From Paenalcaligenes niemegkensis (GTDB lineage Bacteria > Pseudomonadota > Gammaproteobacteria > Burkholderiales > Burkholderiaceae_B): DNA of 64,000 nucleotides. Under the pieces are notes generated by a model, which saw only the letters and a list, made by a program, of their open reading frames with translations, was not told the origin of the DNA and searched no databases. Of the stretch, positions 23,718 to 32,781 are shown in pieces (the first letter of the stretch is position 1; every line of letters begins with the position of its first letter). The stretch spans positions 1 through 64,000 of the forward strand of contig NZ_JAKGCT010000003.1 of NCBI RefSeq assembly GCF_022230885.1, in the 5' to 3' direction. The position numbers were made by a program, and so were the translations under genes.

Positions 23718-24509
23718 ATGTTCGCTGATGCCCGCCTTACTAACTTTATTGCAAATGTGCTGGCGGTTCTGGCCGTCTCTGCAATGTTGGTAAGCGTCAT
23801 CGTCTGGACAATTAGACAGCCTTACTTTGCGATTCAGCGTGTACAGATAGAGGCACTTCACAACGAAACGCTCAGTTACGTGACCCCGGCGGCAGTGGAC
23901 GCAACAGTAGCGGGCCGTTTGAAAGGCAATTTTTTTACGATTGATTTGGATAATTCTCGCCAGCTGATGGAGACGGCACCCTGGGTACGTCGTGCTCAGG
24001 TGAAACGGGTCTGGCCAAATACATTGTTAGTGCGTATCGAAGAGCAGCAGCCGCTGGCTTACTGGAACGAAAACGAAATGATCAACACCTGGGGCGAAGC
24101 CTTTGCAGGAAATGAAGCCGTTTTGAGTGACGACGTAGCTCTGCCGCAATTAAATGGACCGAGCTTTTCCGAGCGCCTGGTGGTTCAACGCTATGCCGAA
24201 GTGGCCCGGTGGATTGCTCCGATGGGGTTGAACATTCGAGAAGTCACTCTGAGTCCACGTTATGCGTGGGAAGTCGTGTTGTCTGATGGAATGCGTCTGA
24301 ACCTAGGTAGAGATCCTGCTGCCGATATTGCGGATCCACATGGCCGTTCGGGGGCACTCCCTTTTGCCGCGCGCATAGAGCGATTTGTACAGGCCTGGCC
24401 TGCATTACTTCAACGCCTGGGGGATCGGGCGGTGGCAAGTGCAGATTTAAGATATACCAACGGGTTTGCCATTACCTTGGCCCCGCTTACACCTACTCCA
24501 GTGAAATAA
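23718..24509 (+). CDS. ftsQ: Cell division protein FtsQ
   Basis: A 263-residue bitopic inner-membrane protein and the main scaffold of the FtsQLB complex. A transmembrane helix at about residues 9-31 is followed by the POTRA domain (FAIQRVQIEALHNETLSYV to about 110) and the FtsQ domain (LPQLNGPSFSERLVVQRYAEVARW, LSPRYAWEVVLSDGMRLNLGR). It starts 9 nt after ddl and ends 5 nt before ftsA. Confidence 0.95.
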   Translation: MFADARLTNFIANVLAVLAVSAMLVSVIVWTIRQPYFAIQRVQIEALHNETLSYVTPAAVDATVAGRLKGNFFTIDLDNSRQLMETAPWVRRAQVKRVWPNTLLVRIEEQQPLAYWNENEMINTWGEAFAGNEAVLSDDVALPQLNGPSFSERLVVQRYAEVARWIAPMGLNIREVTLSPRYAWEVVLSDGMRLNLGRDPAADIADPHGRSGALPFAARIERFVQAWPALLQRLGDRAVASADLRYTNGFAITLAPLTPTPVK

Positions 24510-24514
24510 TAGCT

Positions 24515-25741
24515 ATGACGCGTGACATCAAAGATTTAATCGTTGCACTTGATATCGGCACCAGCAAAGTGGTGGCGGTAGTGGCTGAGATTTTGCCCGA
24601 AGGACGCTTCGAAGTATTGGGGTTGGGGCAGCATGAGTCGCAGGGGATGCGTAAAGGGGTAGTGGTCAATATTGAAACAACCGTTAACTCGATACAGCGT
24701 GCATTAGAAGAAGCCGAACTCATGGCTGACTGCAAAATTCGTGAGGTCTATACGGGTATTGCAGGCAGCCACATCACCAGTTTCAACTCCAGTGGGATGG
24801 TGGCTGTTAAAGATAAAGAAGTCACAGCTACCGACGTGGCTCGGGTTGTGGAGACAGCTAAAGCTGTCAATATCCCAACGGATCAGCAAGTGCTGCATGT
24901 CTTGACACAAGAGTTCATTGTGGATTCTCAGGAAGATATTCGCGAGCCCATTGGCATGAGCGGATTACGTCTTGAAGTACGTGTACACATCGTGACGGGC
25001 GCTGTTAGCGCCGCTCAGAATATCGTTAAGTGTGTAAGGCGTTGCGGGCTGGAAGTCCATGACCTGATTCTGCAGCCACTGGCCTCCAGCCTTTCTTGCC
25101 TGACGTCAGACGAAAAAGAACTGGGTGTTGTTTTGGTGGATATCGGCGGTGGTACTACAGATATTGCGATTTATACGGGTGGTGCCATACGTCATACCGA
25201 TGTGATTCCTATCGCTGGCGATCAAATTACCAGTGATATTGCGGCGATGTTGCGTACACCGACGCCTGACGCCGAGGAAATCAAGCTGCGTTTTGGCCTG
25301 GCCAAGCAAGTGCTTGCCAATAGCGAAGAGTTGATCGAGGTTCCCGGACTGGGTGATCGGCCCAATCGCCAGGTTAAACGACAAGCACTGGGCGCTGTGA
25401 TTGAACCTCGTGTCGAAGAGCTGTTTTCCTTTGTGCAGCAGAGCTTGCGTGAATCAGGATACGAAGACTTGCTGTCGTCGGGCATCGTGCTGACAGGCGG
25501 AACAGCATTGTTACCTGGCATCGTAGAGCTCGCCGAAGACGTTTTTCTAAAACCGGTTCGCGTGGCGGTTCCCGCATACAACGGCAGTTTGGCCGACGTA
25601 ATGCGTAATCCACGCTTTTCTACAGTAATGGGTCTATTGACCGAGGCCCGGGTGCAGCATGCCCGGGGGCGTAAAGTAGCGCAGCAAAAAGGAAGCGTGA
25701 AGAGTTTGTTAGCACGCATGAAAGAGTGGTTTATGAATTAA
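24515..25741 (+). CDS. ftsA: Cell division protein FtsA (actin-like)
   Basis: A 408-residue actin-family ATPase that tethers FtsZ to the membrane. Phosphate-1 motif VALDIGTSKVVAVVAEI, the SHS2/1C domain (about 85-165), phosphate-2 VLVDIGGGTTDIAIY, and VLTGGTALLPGIVELAE are present. The protein ends with an amphipathic helix (SLLARMKEWFMN) that serves as the membrane-targeting sequence. An intergenic leader of 185 bp separates it from ftsZ, unlike the tight packing upstream. Confidence 0.97.
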   Translation: MTRDIKDLIVALDIGTSKVVAVVAEILPEGRFEVLGLGQHESQGMRKGVVVNIETTVNSIQRALEEAELMADCKIREVYTGIAGSHITSFNSSGMVAVKDKEVTATDVARVVETAKAVNIPTDQQVLHVLTQEFIVDSQEDIREPIGMSGLRLEVRVHIVTGAVSAAQNIVKCVRRCGLEVHDLILQPLASSLSCLTSDEKELGVVLVDIGGGTTDIAIYTGGAIRHTDVIPIAGDQITSDIAAMLRTPTPDAEEIKLRFGLAKQVLANSEELIEVPGLGDRPNRQVKRQALGAVIEPRVEELFSFVQQSLRESGYEDLLSSGIVLTGGTALLPGIVELAEDVFLKPVRVAVPAYNGSLADVMRNPRFSTVMGLLTEARVQHARGRKVAQQKGSVKSLLARMKEWFMN

Positions 25742-25926
25742 AGCCTGGTCTTTAATTTGGAAAAAATCCTGGCTATCACCGAATACGACAGCGAGGATTT
25801 TTCCGGGAGGCGTTTCAATAATGCTGCGAATTTGAAGTTGGCATAGTTAGTGAAGCGATTCTAAATTTTGCAGTATCGGGGCGGCAAGACTGTTCTTGCC
25901 ATTATGTACATGTGAGGGAGTCAACA
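25742..25926 (+). promoter_or_regulatory. ftsA-ftsZ leader with a candidate promoter and two hairpins
   Basis: This 185-bp gap breaks the overlap pattern of the cluster. A candidate promoter is TTGGCA (25838-25843), 18 bp, TAAATT (25862-25867). A perfect 7-bp hairpin GGCAAGA/TCTTGCC occupies 25883-25900, 26 nt before the ftsZ ATG and inside the predicted leader RNA. A longer imperfect inverted repeat, GGAAAAAATCC (25759-25769) with GGATTTTTCC (25795-25804), lies nearer ftsA. Separate promoters for ftsZ are known in other bacteria; this one is a prediction. Confidence 0.45.
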
Positions 25927-27093
25927 ATGATGAACTTTGAAATGCTAGACACGAACAGCAATTCGACTGTTATCAAGGTAATAGGTGTGGGTGGCGCCGG
26001 CGGTAATGCGGTTACCCACATGATCCGATCTGGTGTGCAAGGTGTGGATTTTATCTGCGCTAACACCGACTCACAGGCCTTAAGCAGTAGCGAAGCGCCT
26101 GTGCAGATTCGTCTGGGACGTTCAGGGCTTGGTGCTGGTGCCAAACCTGATCAAGGGCGCGCAGCGGCTGAAACCGCTCGTGAAGAAATTCGTGCTGCCT
26201 TAAACGGTGCACACATGGTGTTCATTACCGCTGGTATGGGCGGTGGAACGGGTACAGGAGCCGGCCCGGTAGTGGCAGAAGTTGCTAAAGAACTGGGTAT
26301 CCTGACCGTCGGTGTAGTCACCAAGCCTTTCGAGTTTGAAGGTGGCCGACGCATGAAAATGGCAGAAGACGGAATTGAGGAGCTGACGAAGCACGTGCAT
26401 TCGCTCATCGTCGTATTAAACGAAAACCTATACGATTTAATGGACGATGAGGCGACTCAGGAAGATTGCTTTAAAGCCGCTGACGACGTGTTGCATAATG
26501 CTTGCGCCGGTATTGCCGAGATCATTAATGTAGAAGGTAACGTAAACGTTGACTTCGAAGACGTTAAAACGATTATGGGTGAGCAAGGCCAGGCAATGAT
26601 GGGTACTGCGGTAGCCTCTGGCGAAGGCCGTGCCCGTGAAGCAGCTGAGCGTGCCATCGCTTGCCCGCTACTTGAAGGCGTTGACCTTCATGGTGCGCGT
26701 GGCATGTTGGTAAACATCACTTCGGGCCGTAACTTGAAATTGCGCGAAACGCGTGAAATCATGGATACGATTCGTGGATATGCTGCTGAAAACGCTACGG
26801 TTATCTTTGGTACAGCCTACGATGAAAGCATGGGTGAGGAACTGCGGGTGACAGTTGTTGCCACAGGTCTTGGCCGCACTCAGGCGCGTCCTCAGCTGGT
26901 ACAAAATAACGAGCAGGTTTTGCGTACAGGTACCGATAATCAGCCAGTGTCCGAGTTTGACTATGCCAACTCTGATGTTCCGGCAGTTATTCGTAATCCC
27001 CGTAGTCAGGCGTCTGCGCAAGTGCGTGCATTAGAAACAGCGGGTATGGATCATTTCGATATCCCTGCATTTTTGCGCAAGCAGGCCGACTAA
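25927..27093 (+). CDS. ftsZ: Cell division protein FtsZ (tubulin-like GTPase)
   Basis: A 388-residue tubulin homologue that forms the Z ring. The T1 loop GVGGAGGNAV lies near residue 23, the GTP-binding signature GMGGGTGTGAGP at about 103-114, and the T7 loop NVDFEDVKTIM is present. The C-terminal peptide HFDIPAFLRKQAD matches the conserved tail that binds FtsA and ZipA. The ATG at 25927 is preferred over the GTG at 25912 because GGGAG lies 6 nt before it; the adjacent ATG at 25930 is equally possible. It is the last gene of the cluster. Confidence 0.97.
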   Translation: MMNFEMLDTNSNSTVIKVIGVGGAGGNAVTHMIRSGVQGVDFICANTDSQALSSSEAPVQIRLGRSGLGAGAKPDQGRAAAETAREEIRAALNGAHMVFITAGMGGGTGTGAGPVVAEVAKELGILTVGVVTKPFEFEGGRRMKMAEDGIEELTKHVHSLIVVLNENLYDLMDDEATQEDCFKAADDVLHNACAGIAEIINVEGNVNVDFEDVKTIMGEQGQAMMGTAVASGEGRAREAAERAIACPLLEGVDLHGARGMLVNITSGRNLKLRETREIMDTIRGYAAENATVIFGTAYDESMGEELRVTVVATGLGRTQARPQLVQNNEQVLRTGTDNQPVSEFDYANSDVPAVIRNPRSQASAQVRALETAGMDHFDIPAFLRKQAD

Positions 27094-27144
27094 GCCTGTC
27101 AGTTAAACGCGCTTCCCCCGATTAGCGCGTGGACTCTCGCACTT

Positions 27145-27173
27145 CAGCGTACCCTGGGCATCAGGGTACGCTG
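27145..27173 (+). terminator. Perfect 12-bp hairpin after ftsZ, no T tract
   Basis: CAGCGTACCCTG (27145-27156) and CAGGGTACGCTG (27162-27173) pair perfectly around a GGCAT loop, 52 nt after the ftsZ stop. No T run follows, so it is not a classical terminator; it may stabilise the ftsZ 3' end or work with Rho. Confidence 0.5.
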
Positions 27174-27342
27174 GACGCGAACGATAAGTTGTGTCGATTC
27201 GGGAGCTCCGCATCTCGCATGCGTGGTGGTTTAGCGTGCATGAACCCGGTTGATTTTCGATTCCTTACACTAATAGGTCAGGAAACAATCAAATCCCGGT
27301 TACAATCTAGGGTGATAACTGTAATTAATGAATAAACTGCCA
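27174..27342 (+). promoter_or_regulatory. lpxC upstream region
   Basis: The gap before lpxC holds no convincing gene. The best -10 candidate is TACAAT (27301-27306), with no good -35 box at the expected distance. A small reading frame crossing this gap and the hairpin looks like chance. Confidence 0.3.
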
Positions 27343-28266
27343 ATGTTACGTCAGCGCACAATCTCTAAAGTAATCAGCACCAAAGGTGTGGGCCTGCACT
27401 CGGGCCGTCGCGTAGAAATTACGCTGCGTCCTGCGGCCCCCAATACGGGGATTGTTTTTCATCGTGTCGATTTGCCCGAAGTCGTCGATCTGCCAGCTCA
27501 GGCAAGCATGGTAGGTGGTACCCGAATGGCTTCTGTTTTGCAAAAAGATAACGTGCGCGTGTCAACGGTAGAGCATTTGATGTCGGCTCTTGCTGGGTTG
27601 GGCGTAGACAATATTCATATAGATTTAACTGCAGAAGAAGTGCCCATTATGGATGGCAGTGCGGGCACCTTTGTTTACCTGCTCCGGTCTGCTGGGCTCG
27701 AAGAGCAAAACGCACCGAAAAAGTTTTTGCGTGTATTGAAAACCATTGAGGTATCAGAGGGTGAAGGCGACGAACTTAAATGGGCTCGCTTAGAGCCATA
27801 TGAAGGTTTTGCGCTGCAATTCTCTATCGACTTTCATCATCCTGCCATCAACGCTACTGCAAATTTTGCTGAGATTGATTTCGCAAAAGATTCTTACGTG
27901 AAAACTATCGCACGTGCGCGCACTTTCGGGTTTGCGAGCGAGGTCGAAGCGATGCGTGCAGTAGGCTTGGCTCGTGGGGGTAGTCTGGATAATGCTATTG
28001 TCATGGACGAGTATCGGGTTCTTAACTCTGATGGCTTGCGCTATGAAGATGAATTCGTCAAGCATAAAATTCTCGATGCTATCGGCGATTTGTACTTGAT
28101 CGGTCATCCTCTTATTGCCCGATACGTGGCATGTAAATCAGGTCACGGCCTTAATAACCAGCTTGCCCGGGCACTTCTTGCGGCTCAGGATAGTTGGGAA
28201 TTAGTCACATACGATCATGAAGAACCTGCAGCTGCCGCCTATACACGAGAATGGAAATTTGCCTGA
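27343..28266 (+). CDS. lpxC: UDP-3-O-acyl-N-acetylglucosamine deacetylase
   Basis: A 307-residue zinc enzyme that carries out the first committed step of lipid A synthesis. It shows [41 protein letters not shown] (zinc-ligand His), [18 protein letters not shown], and [18 protein letters not shown] (second zinc His and Asp). The start at MLRQRTI matches the usual family N-terminus. An ATG 15 nt upstream (27328, adding MNKLP) is also possible, and neither has a strong ribosome-binding site. Its place directly after ftsZ is the usual proteobacterial arrangement. Confidence 0.96.
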   Translation: MLRQRTISKVISTKGVGLHSGRRVEITLRPAAPNTGIVFHRVDLPEVVDLPAQASMVGGTRMASVLQKDNVRVSTVEHLMSALAGLGVDNIHIDLTAEEVPIMDGSAGTFVYLLRSAGLEEQNAPKKFLRVLKTIEVSEGEGDELKWARLEPYEGFALQFSIDFHHPAINATANFAEIDFAKDSYVKTIARARTFGFASEVEAMRAVGLARGGSLDNAIVMDEYRVLNSDGLRYEDEFVKHKILDAIGDLYLIGHPLIARYVACKSGHGLNNQLARALLAAQDSWELVTYDHEEPAAAAYTREWKFA

Positions 28267-28326
28267 ACAGGGTGTAATTAATCCGCTTTCTGCGTTAACC
28301 TTATTCTTTGGCGCAATAGCTCGTGC

Positions 28327-28803
28327 TTAGCTGTGATTTTTTACAAGTTTAGCAACGGCGTCTGCTAAGGCGCCCGGCGCCAGTGAAGCCTGCAAGGTTT
28401 TAAATGCTTCAATAGCATTGGCGTCTATAGCTTTGATTTCTCTAGGTGCTTTATTGATCACGCTTTTATACAAAGCGGCTTGCACCTGGACGCTAATCTC
28501 GCTAAGGTTCCAACCATCCTGATTTAATGTTCGTAACACGGTCGGCGCAAGCTGCCTAAGTTTAGCGGCATGGGCGGGCGATGGAACTGCAAGAGTTAAA
28601 TGTTGTCCTTCTATATGGGCCACTTTGCATTCGCGGCCCAATGCCCCAGTTAAAACGTTGGCAATGATGCGCTCGGCAGCCAGATAGGCCCGGGCAGTAT
28701 CCAGCACATGCGAACCCTGCTGATCGTTACCTAGCCAGCTTATGGCTAGTTCAGCGGGTTTTTTGCTGCGACTGGGGTTTTTCTTAAAATAGTGCCGTGT
28801 CAT
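28327..28803 (-). CDS. dciA: DciA family protein (DUF721)
   Basis: A 158-residue protein of the DciA (DUF721) family, the ancestral bacterial loader of the replicative helicase DnaB. The domain shows LAAERIIANVLTGALGRECKVAHIEGQHLTLAVPSPAHAAKLRQLAPTVLRTL-type alternation, at about residues 38-110. The N-terminus is basic (RHYFKKNPSRSKKP), suitable for DNA contact. The gene is convergent with lpxC, and only 17 bp separates its start from the divergent M23 peptidase gene. The family call rests on the domain pattern and on its usual place between lpxC and secA. Confidence 0.8.
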   Translation of the reverse strand: MTRHYFKKNPSRSKKPAELAISWLGNDQQGSHVLDTARAYLAAERIIANVLTGALGRECKVAHIEGQHLTLAVPSPAHAAKLRQLAPTVLRTLNQDGWNLSEISVQVQAALYKSVINKAPREIKAIDANAIEAFKTLQASLAPGALADAVAKLVKNHS

Positions 28804-28820
28804 TTACAGAGGTTGTTAGT

Positions 28821-29777
28821 GTGAAGCTATCGAAGCAGAAGTGCTTAACTGATTCTACCGCTAAAGGGTTAAGAACCCTATTTATCGTCATTGCTACCGT
28901 TATTGGTCTGGGTGTTTCCGCTGTGGCAGGTGCCCTGGTTCAGTCTCAGTTAAATAGTCGTCCTACGTTAAGCATAGAGCAAGAAAAAATACTGAGCGAA
29001 CAAGTTTCCCGAGATTCCGCCTACGTGCGTGAAACCATGAACCAGCTCGCTGCGCGTGTAGGAGATCTGCAAGCCAAGTTAATTCAAATGGACAGTCTCA
29101 GCAAACGGGTGGCTGAGACTGCCGGGGTCTCTTATACAGATCCTGAAGTAATGGCGGCCATGGCCTCTGCCGCGCAAGACGACAACGATTTATTTGCCAG
29201 TGCACCGGTTGACTGGAATGCTGAGGGGCTGGGCCGCAAGCTCGACTCCTTGGCATCCCAGTTGTCCAACCAGCAAGATTGGGTAGCCATGCTCGATATG
29301 GTGATGGCCAAGCGCGCCGGCAGCGAGGCTGTTGTACCTACCATACACCCTGTTGACGCAGGCTACAGCAGCTCTTCCTTTGGCTGGCGCCGTCATCCGC
29401 TGACCGGCCGGCATACACTGCATGAAGGCATGGATTTCGCCGCTCCGGTCGGCACACCGATCGCTGCGGCTTCGGGTGGTATCGTCACAGAAGCCCGATA
29501 TGTGCCGGGATATGGAAAGTTAGTTGAAATTAATCATGGCAGCGGCCTCGTTACACGTTATGCTCATGCATCATCCATTAATGTGCGCTTGGGCGACGTT
29601 GTCGAAAAAGGGCAGTTAGTGGCACGGGTAGGTAATACCGGGCGTACTACGGGGGCGCATTTGCACTTCGAGGTACGGATGGCGGGGCAACCTGTTGATC
29701 CTGCTTTGTTTTTACCCCGCAGCACCGATTCGGAATCCATGTTGGCTCATAGCGATGTTGCAGAATCAAGCGATTAG
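28821..29777 (+). CDS. M23 family metallopeptidase (LytM type)
   Basis: A 318-residue cell-envelope protein with one N-terminal membrane helix (about 20-42), a coiled-coil region (about 60-95, containing MNQLAARVGDLQAKLIQMD) and a C-terminal M23 domain. The domain carries SSFGWRRHPLTGRHTLHEGMDFAAPVGTPI with the zinc-binding H and D, and HLHFEVRMAGQPVDP with the HxH motif. It should cut peptidoglycan cross-bridges or activate amidases. The GTG at 28821 is preferred because AGAGG lies 8 nt before it; a GTG at 28797 would overlap dciA. Such a gene commonly precedes secA in Burkholderiales. Confidence 0.9.
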   Translation: MKLSKQKCLTDSTAKGLRTLFIVIATVIGLGVSAVAGALVQSQLNSRPTLSIEQEKILSEQVSRDSAYVRETMNQLAARVGDLQAKLIQMDSLSKRVAETAGVSYTDPEVMAAMASAAQDDNDLFASAPVDWNAEGLGRKLDSLASQLSNQQDWVAMLDMVMAKRAGSEAVVPTIHPVDAGYSSSSFGWRRHPLTGRHTLHEGMDFAAPVGTPIAAASGGIVTEARYVPGYGKLVEINHGSGLVTRYAHASSINVRLGDVVEKGQLVARVGNTGRTTGAHLHFEVRMAGQPVDPALFLPRSTDSESMLAHSDVAESSD

Positions 29778-29893
29778 CGCAGAGGTGCGTTAAACTCTAT
29801 TGTTTTCTTGCTGCTTTCCCTTTAACGCTCAGATAGGAATGGGAGTCAGCGCGTTGCAAGGCGTGCTTAAACACTCACATCAACGACACAAGA

Positions 29894-32629
29894 ATGGTTT
29901 CATTGCTTAAAAAGCTCATTGGTAGCCGCAACGACAGGTTGCTTAAACAGTATCGTAAACAGGTGGTGCAGATCAATGCACTCGAACCCGAGTACGAGTC
30001 CCTTAGCGACGACGATCTGTGCGCCAAAACACAAGAGTTTCGACAGCGTCTTAGTGACGGGAAGTCGTTGAATTCACTGTTGCCTGAAGCCTTTGCTGTA
30101 GTGCGAGAGGCCAGCAAACGGGTGTTTAACATGCGGCATTTCGACGTTCAGATGCTGGGCGCTATCGCATTGCATCATGGAAAAATTGCCGAGATGCGTA
30201 CGGGTGAGGGTAAAACCCTGATGGCCACCTTGGCTGTCTATCTGAACGCTTTGGCTTCCAAAGGCGTACACGTCGTTACGGTTAACGATTACCTGGCGCG
30301 CCGCGATGCCGAGCAAATGGGTCGTCTCTATAATTTTCTTGGTTTGTCTGTAGGGGTAGTTGTGCCCCAGCAAGACAACGAAGAGAAAAAGGCTGCCTAT
30401 CAAGCTGACGTAACCTACGGTACCAATAACGAGTTTGGCTTTGATTATCTGCGCGACAACATGGAGTATCGCGCCGAGGATCGCCGCCAGCGCACCTTGT
30501 TTTACGCTATTGTCGATGAGGTTGATTCAATTCTTATCGACGAGGCCCGTACACCGCTTATTATTTCCGGCCAGGCCGATGATAATACTGAGCTCTACCG
30601 GGCCATGGATGTGGTCCCCGCCATGCTGACACGCATGGCTGAAGAGCCTAAGCCCAACGAACCAGAGCCCGAGGGGCATTTCTGGGTCGACGAAAAGGCA
30701 CAGCAGGTTCATATTTCCGAAGCCGGTCATGTACGTGCTGAGCAGGTGCTGGTTGAAATAGGGGTGCTTCCTGAAGGTGCCTCTCTGTACGATCCACGCT
30801 ATATCTCGCTGATGCATCACCTGATGGTGGCGTTGCGTGCCCACAACTTGTTTTTCCGCGATCAGCAATATGTAGTGCAGGAAAATGAAGTCGTTATTGT
30901 TGATGAATTCACAGGGCGCCTGATGGCAGGCCGACGCTGGTCTGATGGATTGCACCAGGCCGTTGAAGCCAAAGAAAAGGTACAGATCCAGCACGAAAAC
31001 CAGACGCTCGCCTCCATCACTTTCCAGAACTACTTCCGTATGTACGAGAAGCTGGGTGGGATGACAGGTACAGCCGACACTGAAGCCTACGAATTTCAAG
31101 AGATCTACAGCCTCGAGACGGTCATTATTCCCACCAACCGTCCGATGGTTCGTGAAGATCAAAATGATCAGGTCTTTAAGACTGATGAAGAAAAATTCAA
31201 TGCCATCATTGAAGACATCAAAGATTGCTTCACACGCGGTCAGCCGGTTTTGGTTGGTACTACCAGTATTGAGAACTCTGAACTTATCTCCGGAAAGCTT
31301 AACAAGGCAGGTCTTAGCCATGAAGTGCTGAATGCAAAGCAGCACGCACGCGAAGCAGAGATTGTTGCCGAGGCGGGTAAGCCCGGGCATATCACGATTG
31401 CTACGAACATGGCGGGCCGGGGTACAGACATCGTGCTCGGGGGTAGTGTCGAGCGTCAAATCATTATGCTTCACGCCGATGACAGCCTTTCTGAAGACGA
31501 AAAAGCCGAGCGCATTGCCAAGCTTAAGGTTGAATGGCAGCCCTTGAATCAACAGGTGAAAGAGGCGGGCGGTCTGCGTATTATTGGTACCGAACGCCAC
31601 GAGTCGCGCCGCATTGATAATCAGCTGCGTGGACGTGCCGGCCGCCAGGGCGATCCGGGTTCCTCACGTTTCTACCTGTCGCTTGAAGATCCTTTAATGC
31701 GTATTTTTGCTGGCGATCGGGTACGCGCTATTATGGAACGACTGCGCTTGCCTGAAGGCGAGCCTATCGAAGCTCGCATGGTTTCGCGCTCCATTGAGTC
31801 TGCTCAGCGCAAAGTCGAAGCGCGTAACTTTGATATTCGTAAGCAGCTACTGCAGTACGATGACGTTTCCAATGATCAGCGTAAAGTTATATACGCGCAG
31901 CGTAATGATGTGCTCGAGTCAGCCGACATCAGCGATATTGTTTCTAATCTGCGCGAAGCTTCTGTCAGCGACTTATTCCATCAGTACGTTCCTGAAGAAT
32001 CCATGGAAGAGCAGTGGGATCTTCCTGGCCTTGAAAACGCGCTGGAAGCTGATCTTCAGTTGCCTGTCTCGTTATCCGCAATGGTCGAGAACGATACCTC
32101 GCTGTCCGAGGTCGATCTCCTGGATCACGTATTGGAAGTATCCAAAAATCGTCTGCAGGAAAAAATTGAGCAGGTCGGAGCCGAAAGCTGGGGATCCTTT
32201 GAGCGTGCTGTGGTATTGCAGGCTATTGATGGCCAGTGGCGTAGCCACTTGCAAGCGTTAGACCATCTGCGCCAAGGTATACATCTAAGGGGTTATGCTC
32301 AAAAAGATCCTAAACAAGAGTTCAAGCGCGAAGCATTTGAACTGTTTTCCTCAATGTTGGATCGTATACGGGACGAAGTCGTCAAGGTGTTGCTAACCGT
32401 TCGTATTCAGCCTACAGAGCAGGAACAGGCTGTGAAGGCAATTGAAGAGCCTGCTCTGGAAAACGTTCGTTACCACCACTCCGATTATGACGCTGCACTT
32501 AGCGGTGAGGATCCTGGCATTGCTCCTGCGCCTGACGCTGGCGACGAGGTGCCGCGGGTAGGGCGTAACGACGAATGTCCTTGTGGTAGCGGGAAGAAGT
32601 ACAAGCATTGTCACGGTAAGCTGGCCTAA
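29894..32629 (+). CDS. secA: Preprotein translocase ATPase SecA
   Basis: A 911-residue motor ATPase that drives proteins through SecYEG. Walker A is [13 protein letters not shown] (about residues 100-110) and Walker B is [20 protein letters not shown]. The preprotein cross-linking domain (about 220-370), NBD2 with [14 protein letters not shown] and [25 protein letters not shown], and the C-terminal zinc-binding [14 protein letters not shown] are all present. The length is typical (901 in E. coli). The ribosome-binding site is weak, and the 116-nt leader contains no obvious SecM-like arrest peptide. Confidence 0.98.
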   Translation: MVSLLKKLIGSRNDRLLKQYRKQVVQINALEPEYESLSDDDLCAKTQEFRQRLSDGKSLNSLLPEAFAVVREASKRVFNMRHFDVQMLGAIALHHGKIAEMRTGEGKTLMATLAVYLNALASKGVHVVTVNDYLARRDAEQMGRLYNFLGLSVGVVVPQQDNEEKKAAYQADVTYGTNNEFGFDYLRDNMEYRAEDRRQRTLFYAIVDEVDSILIDEARTPLIISGQADDNTELYRAMDVVPAMLTRMAEEPKPNEPEPEGHFWVDEKAQQVHISEAGHVRAEQVLVEIGVLPEGASLYDPRYISLMHHLMVALRAHNLFFRDQQYVVQENEVVIVDEFTGRLMAGRRWSDGLHQAVEAKEKVQIQHENQTLASITFQNYFRMYEKLGGMTGTADTEAYEFQEIYSLETVIIPTNRPMVREDQNDQVFKTDEEKFNAIIEDIKDCFTRGQPVLVGTTSIENSELISGKLNKAGLSHEVLNAKQHAREAEIVAEAGKPGHITIATNMAGRGTDIVLGGSVERQIIMLHADDSLSEDEKAERIAKLKVEWQPLNQQVKEAGGLRIIGTERHESRRIDNQLRGRAGRQGDPGSSRFYLSLEDPLMRIFAGDRVRAIMERLRLPEGEPIEARMVSRSIESAQRKVEARNFDIRKQLLQYDDVSNDQRKVIYAQRNDVLESADISDIVSNLREASVSDLFHQYVPEESMEEQWDLPGLENALEADLQLPVSLSAMVENDTSLSEVDLLDHVLEVSKNRLQEKIEQVGAESWGSFERAVVLQAIDGQWRSHLQALDHLRQGIHLRGYAQKDPKQEFKREAFELFSSMLDRIRDEVVKVLLTVRIQPTEQEQAVKAIEEPALENVRYHHSDYDAALSGEDPGIAPAPDAGDEVPRVGRNDECPCGSGKKYKHCHGKLA

Positions 32630-32642
32630 CTGGCTTTAAGTG

Positions 32643-32692
32643 AATAACCCCACGGCAGTTACGTTGTATAGCGTAACTGCCGTGGGGTTATT
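32643..32692. terminator. Long bidirectional terminator between secA and mgtE
   Basis: A perfect 21-bp stem (left arm 32643-32663, right arm 32672-32692) closes an 8-nt loop. Its base is A/T-rich on both sides (AATAACCCC / GGGGTTATT), so it can stop the convergent secA and mgtE transcripts. No long pure T tract follows. Confidence 0.8.
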
Positions 32693-32781
32693 GTTTGGTG
32701 CCTGTCCGGGCTGACATAATTACCTGGACAGACAGCCTTGTGTTGCGGCACTCGACGTAGGTGCCCCTTCCAGCGAAGAGA

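Noticed and set aside
27129-27335. A 68-residue frame between ftsZ and lpxC
   Set aside because: It runs through a perfect 12-bp hairpin, has no ribosome-binding site and no recognisable motif.
29778-29893. A SecM-like arrest peptide upstream of secA
   Set aside because: The 116-nt leader has no reading frame of suitable length; the upstream gene is an M23 peptidase.
30527-31600. A 357-residue minus-strand frame inside secA
   Set aside because: It is a shadow of the conserved secA codons; long antisense frames are common opposite such genes.
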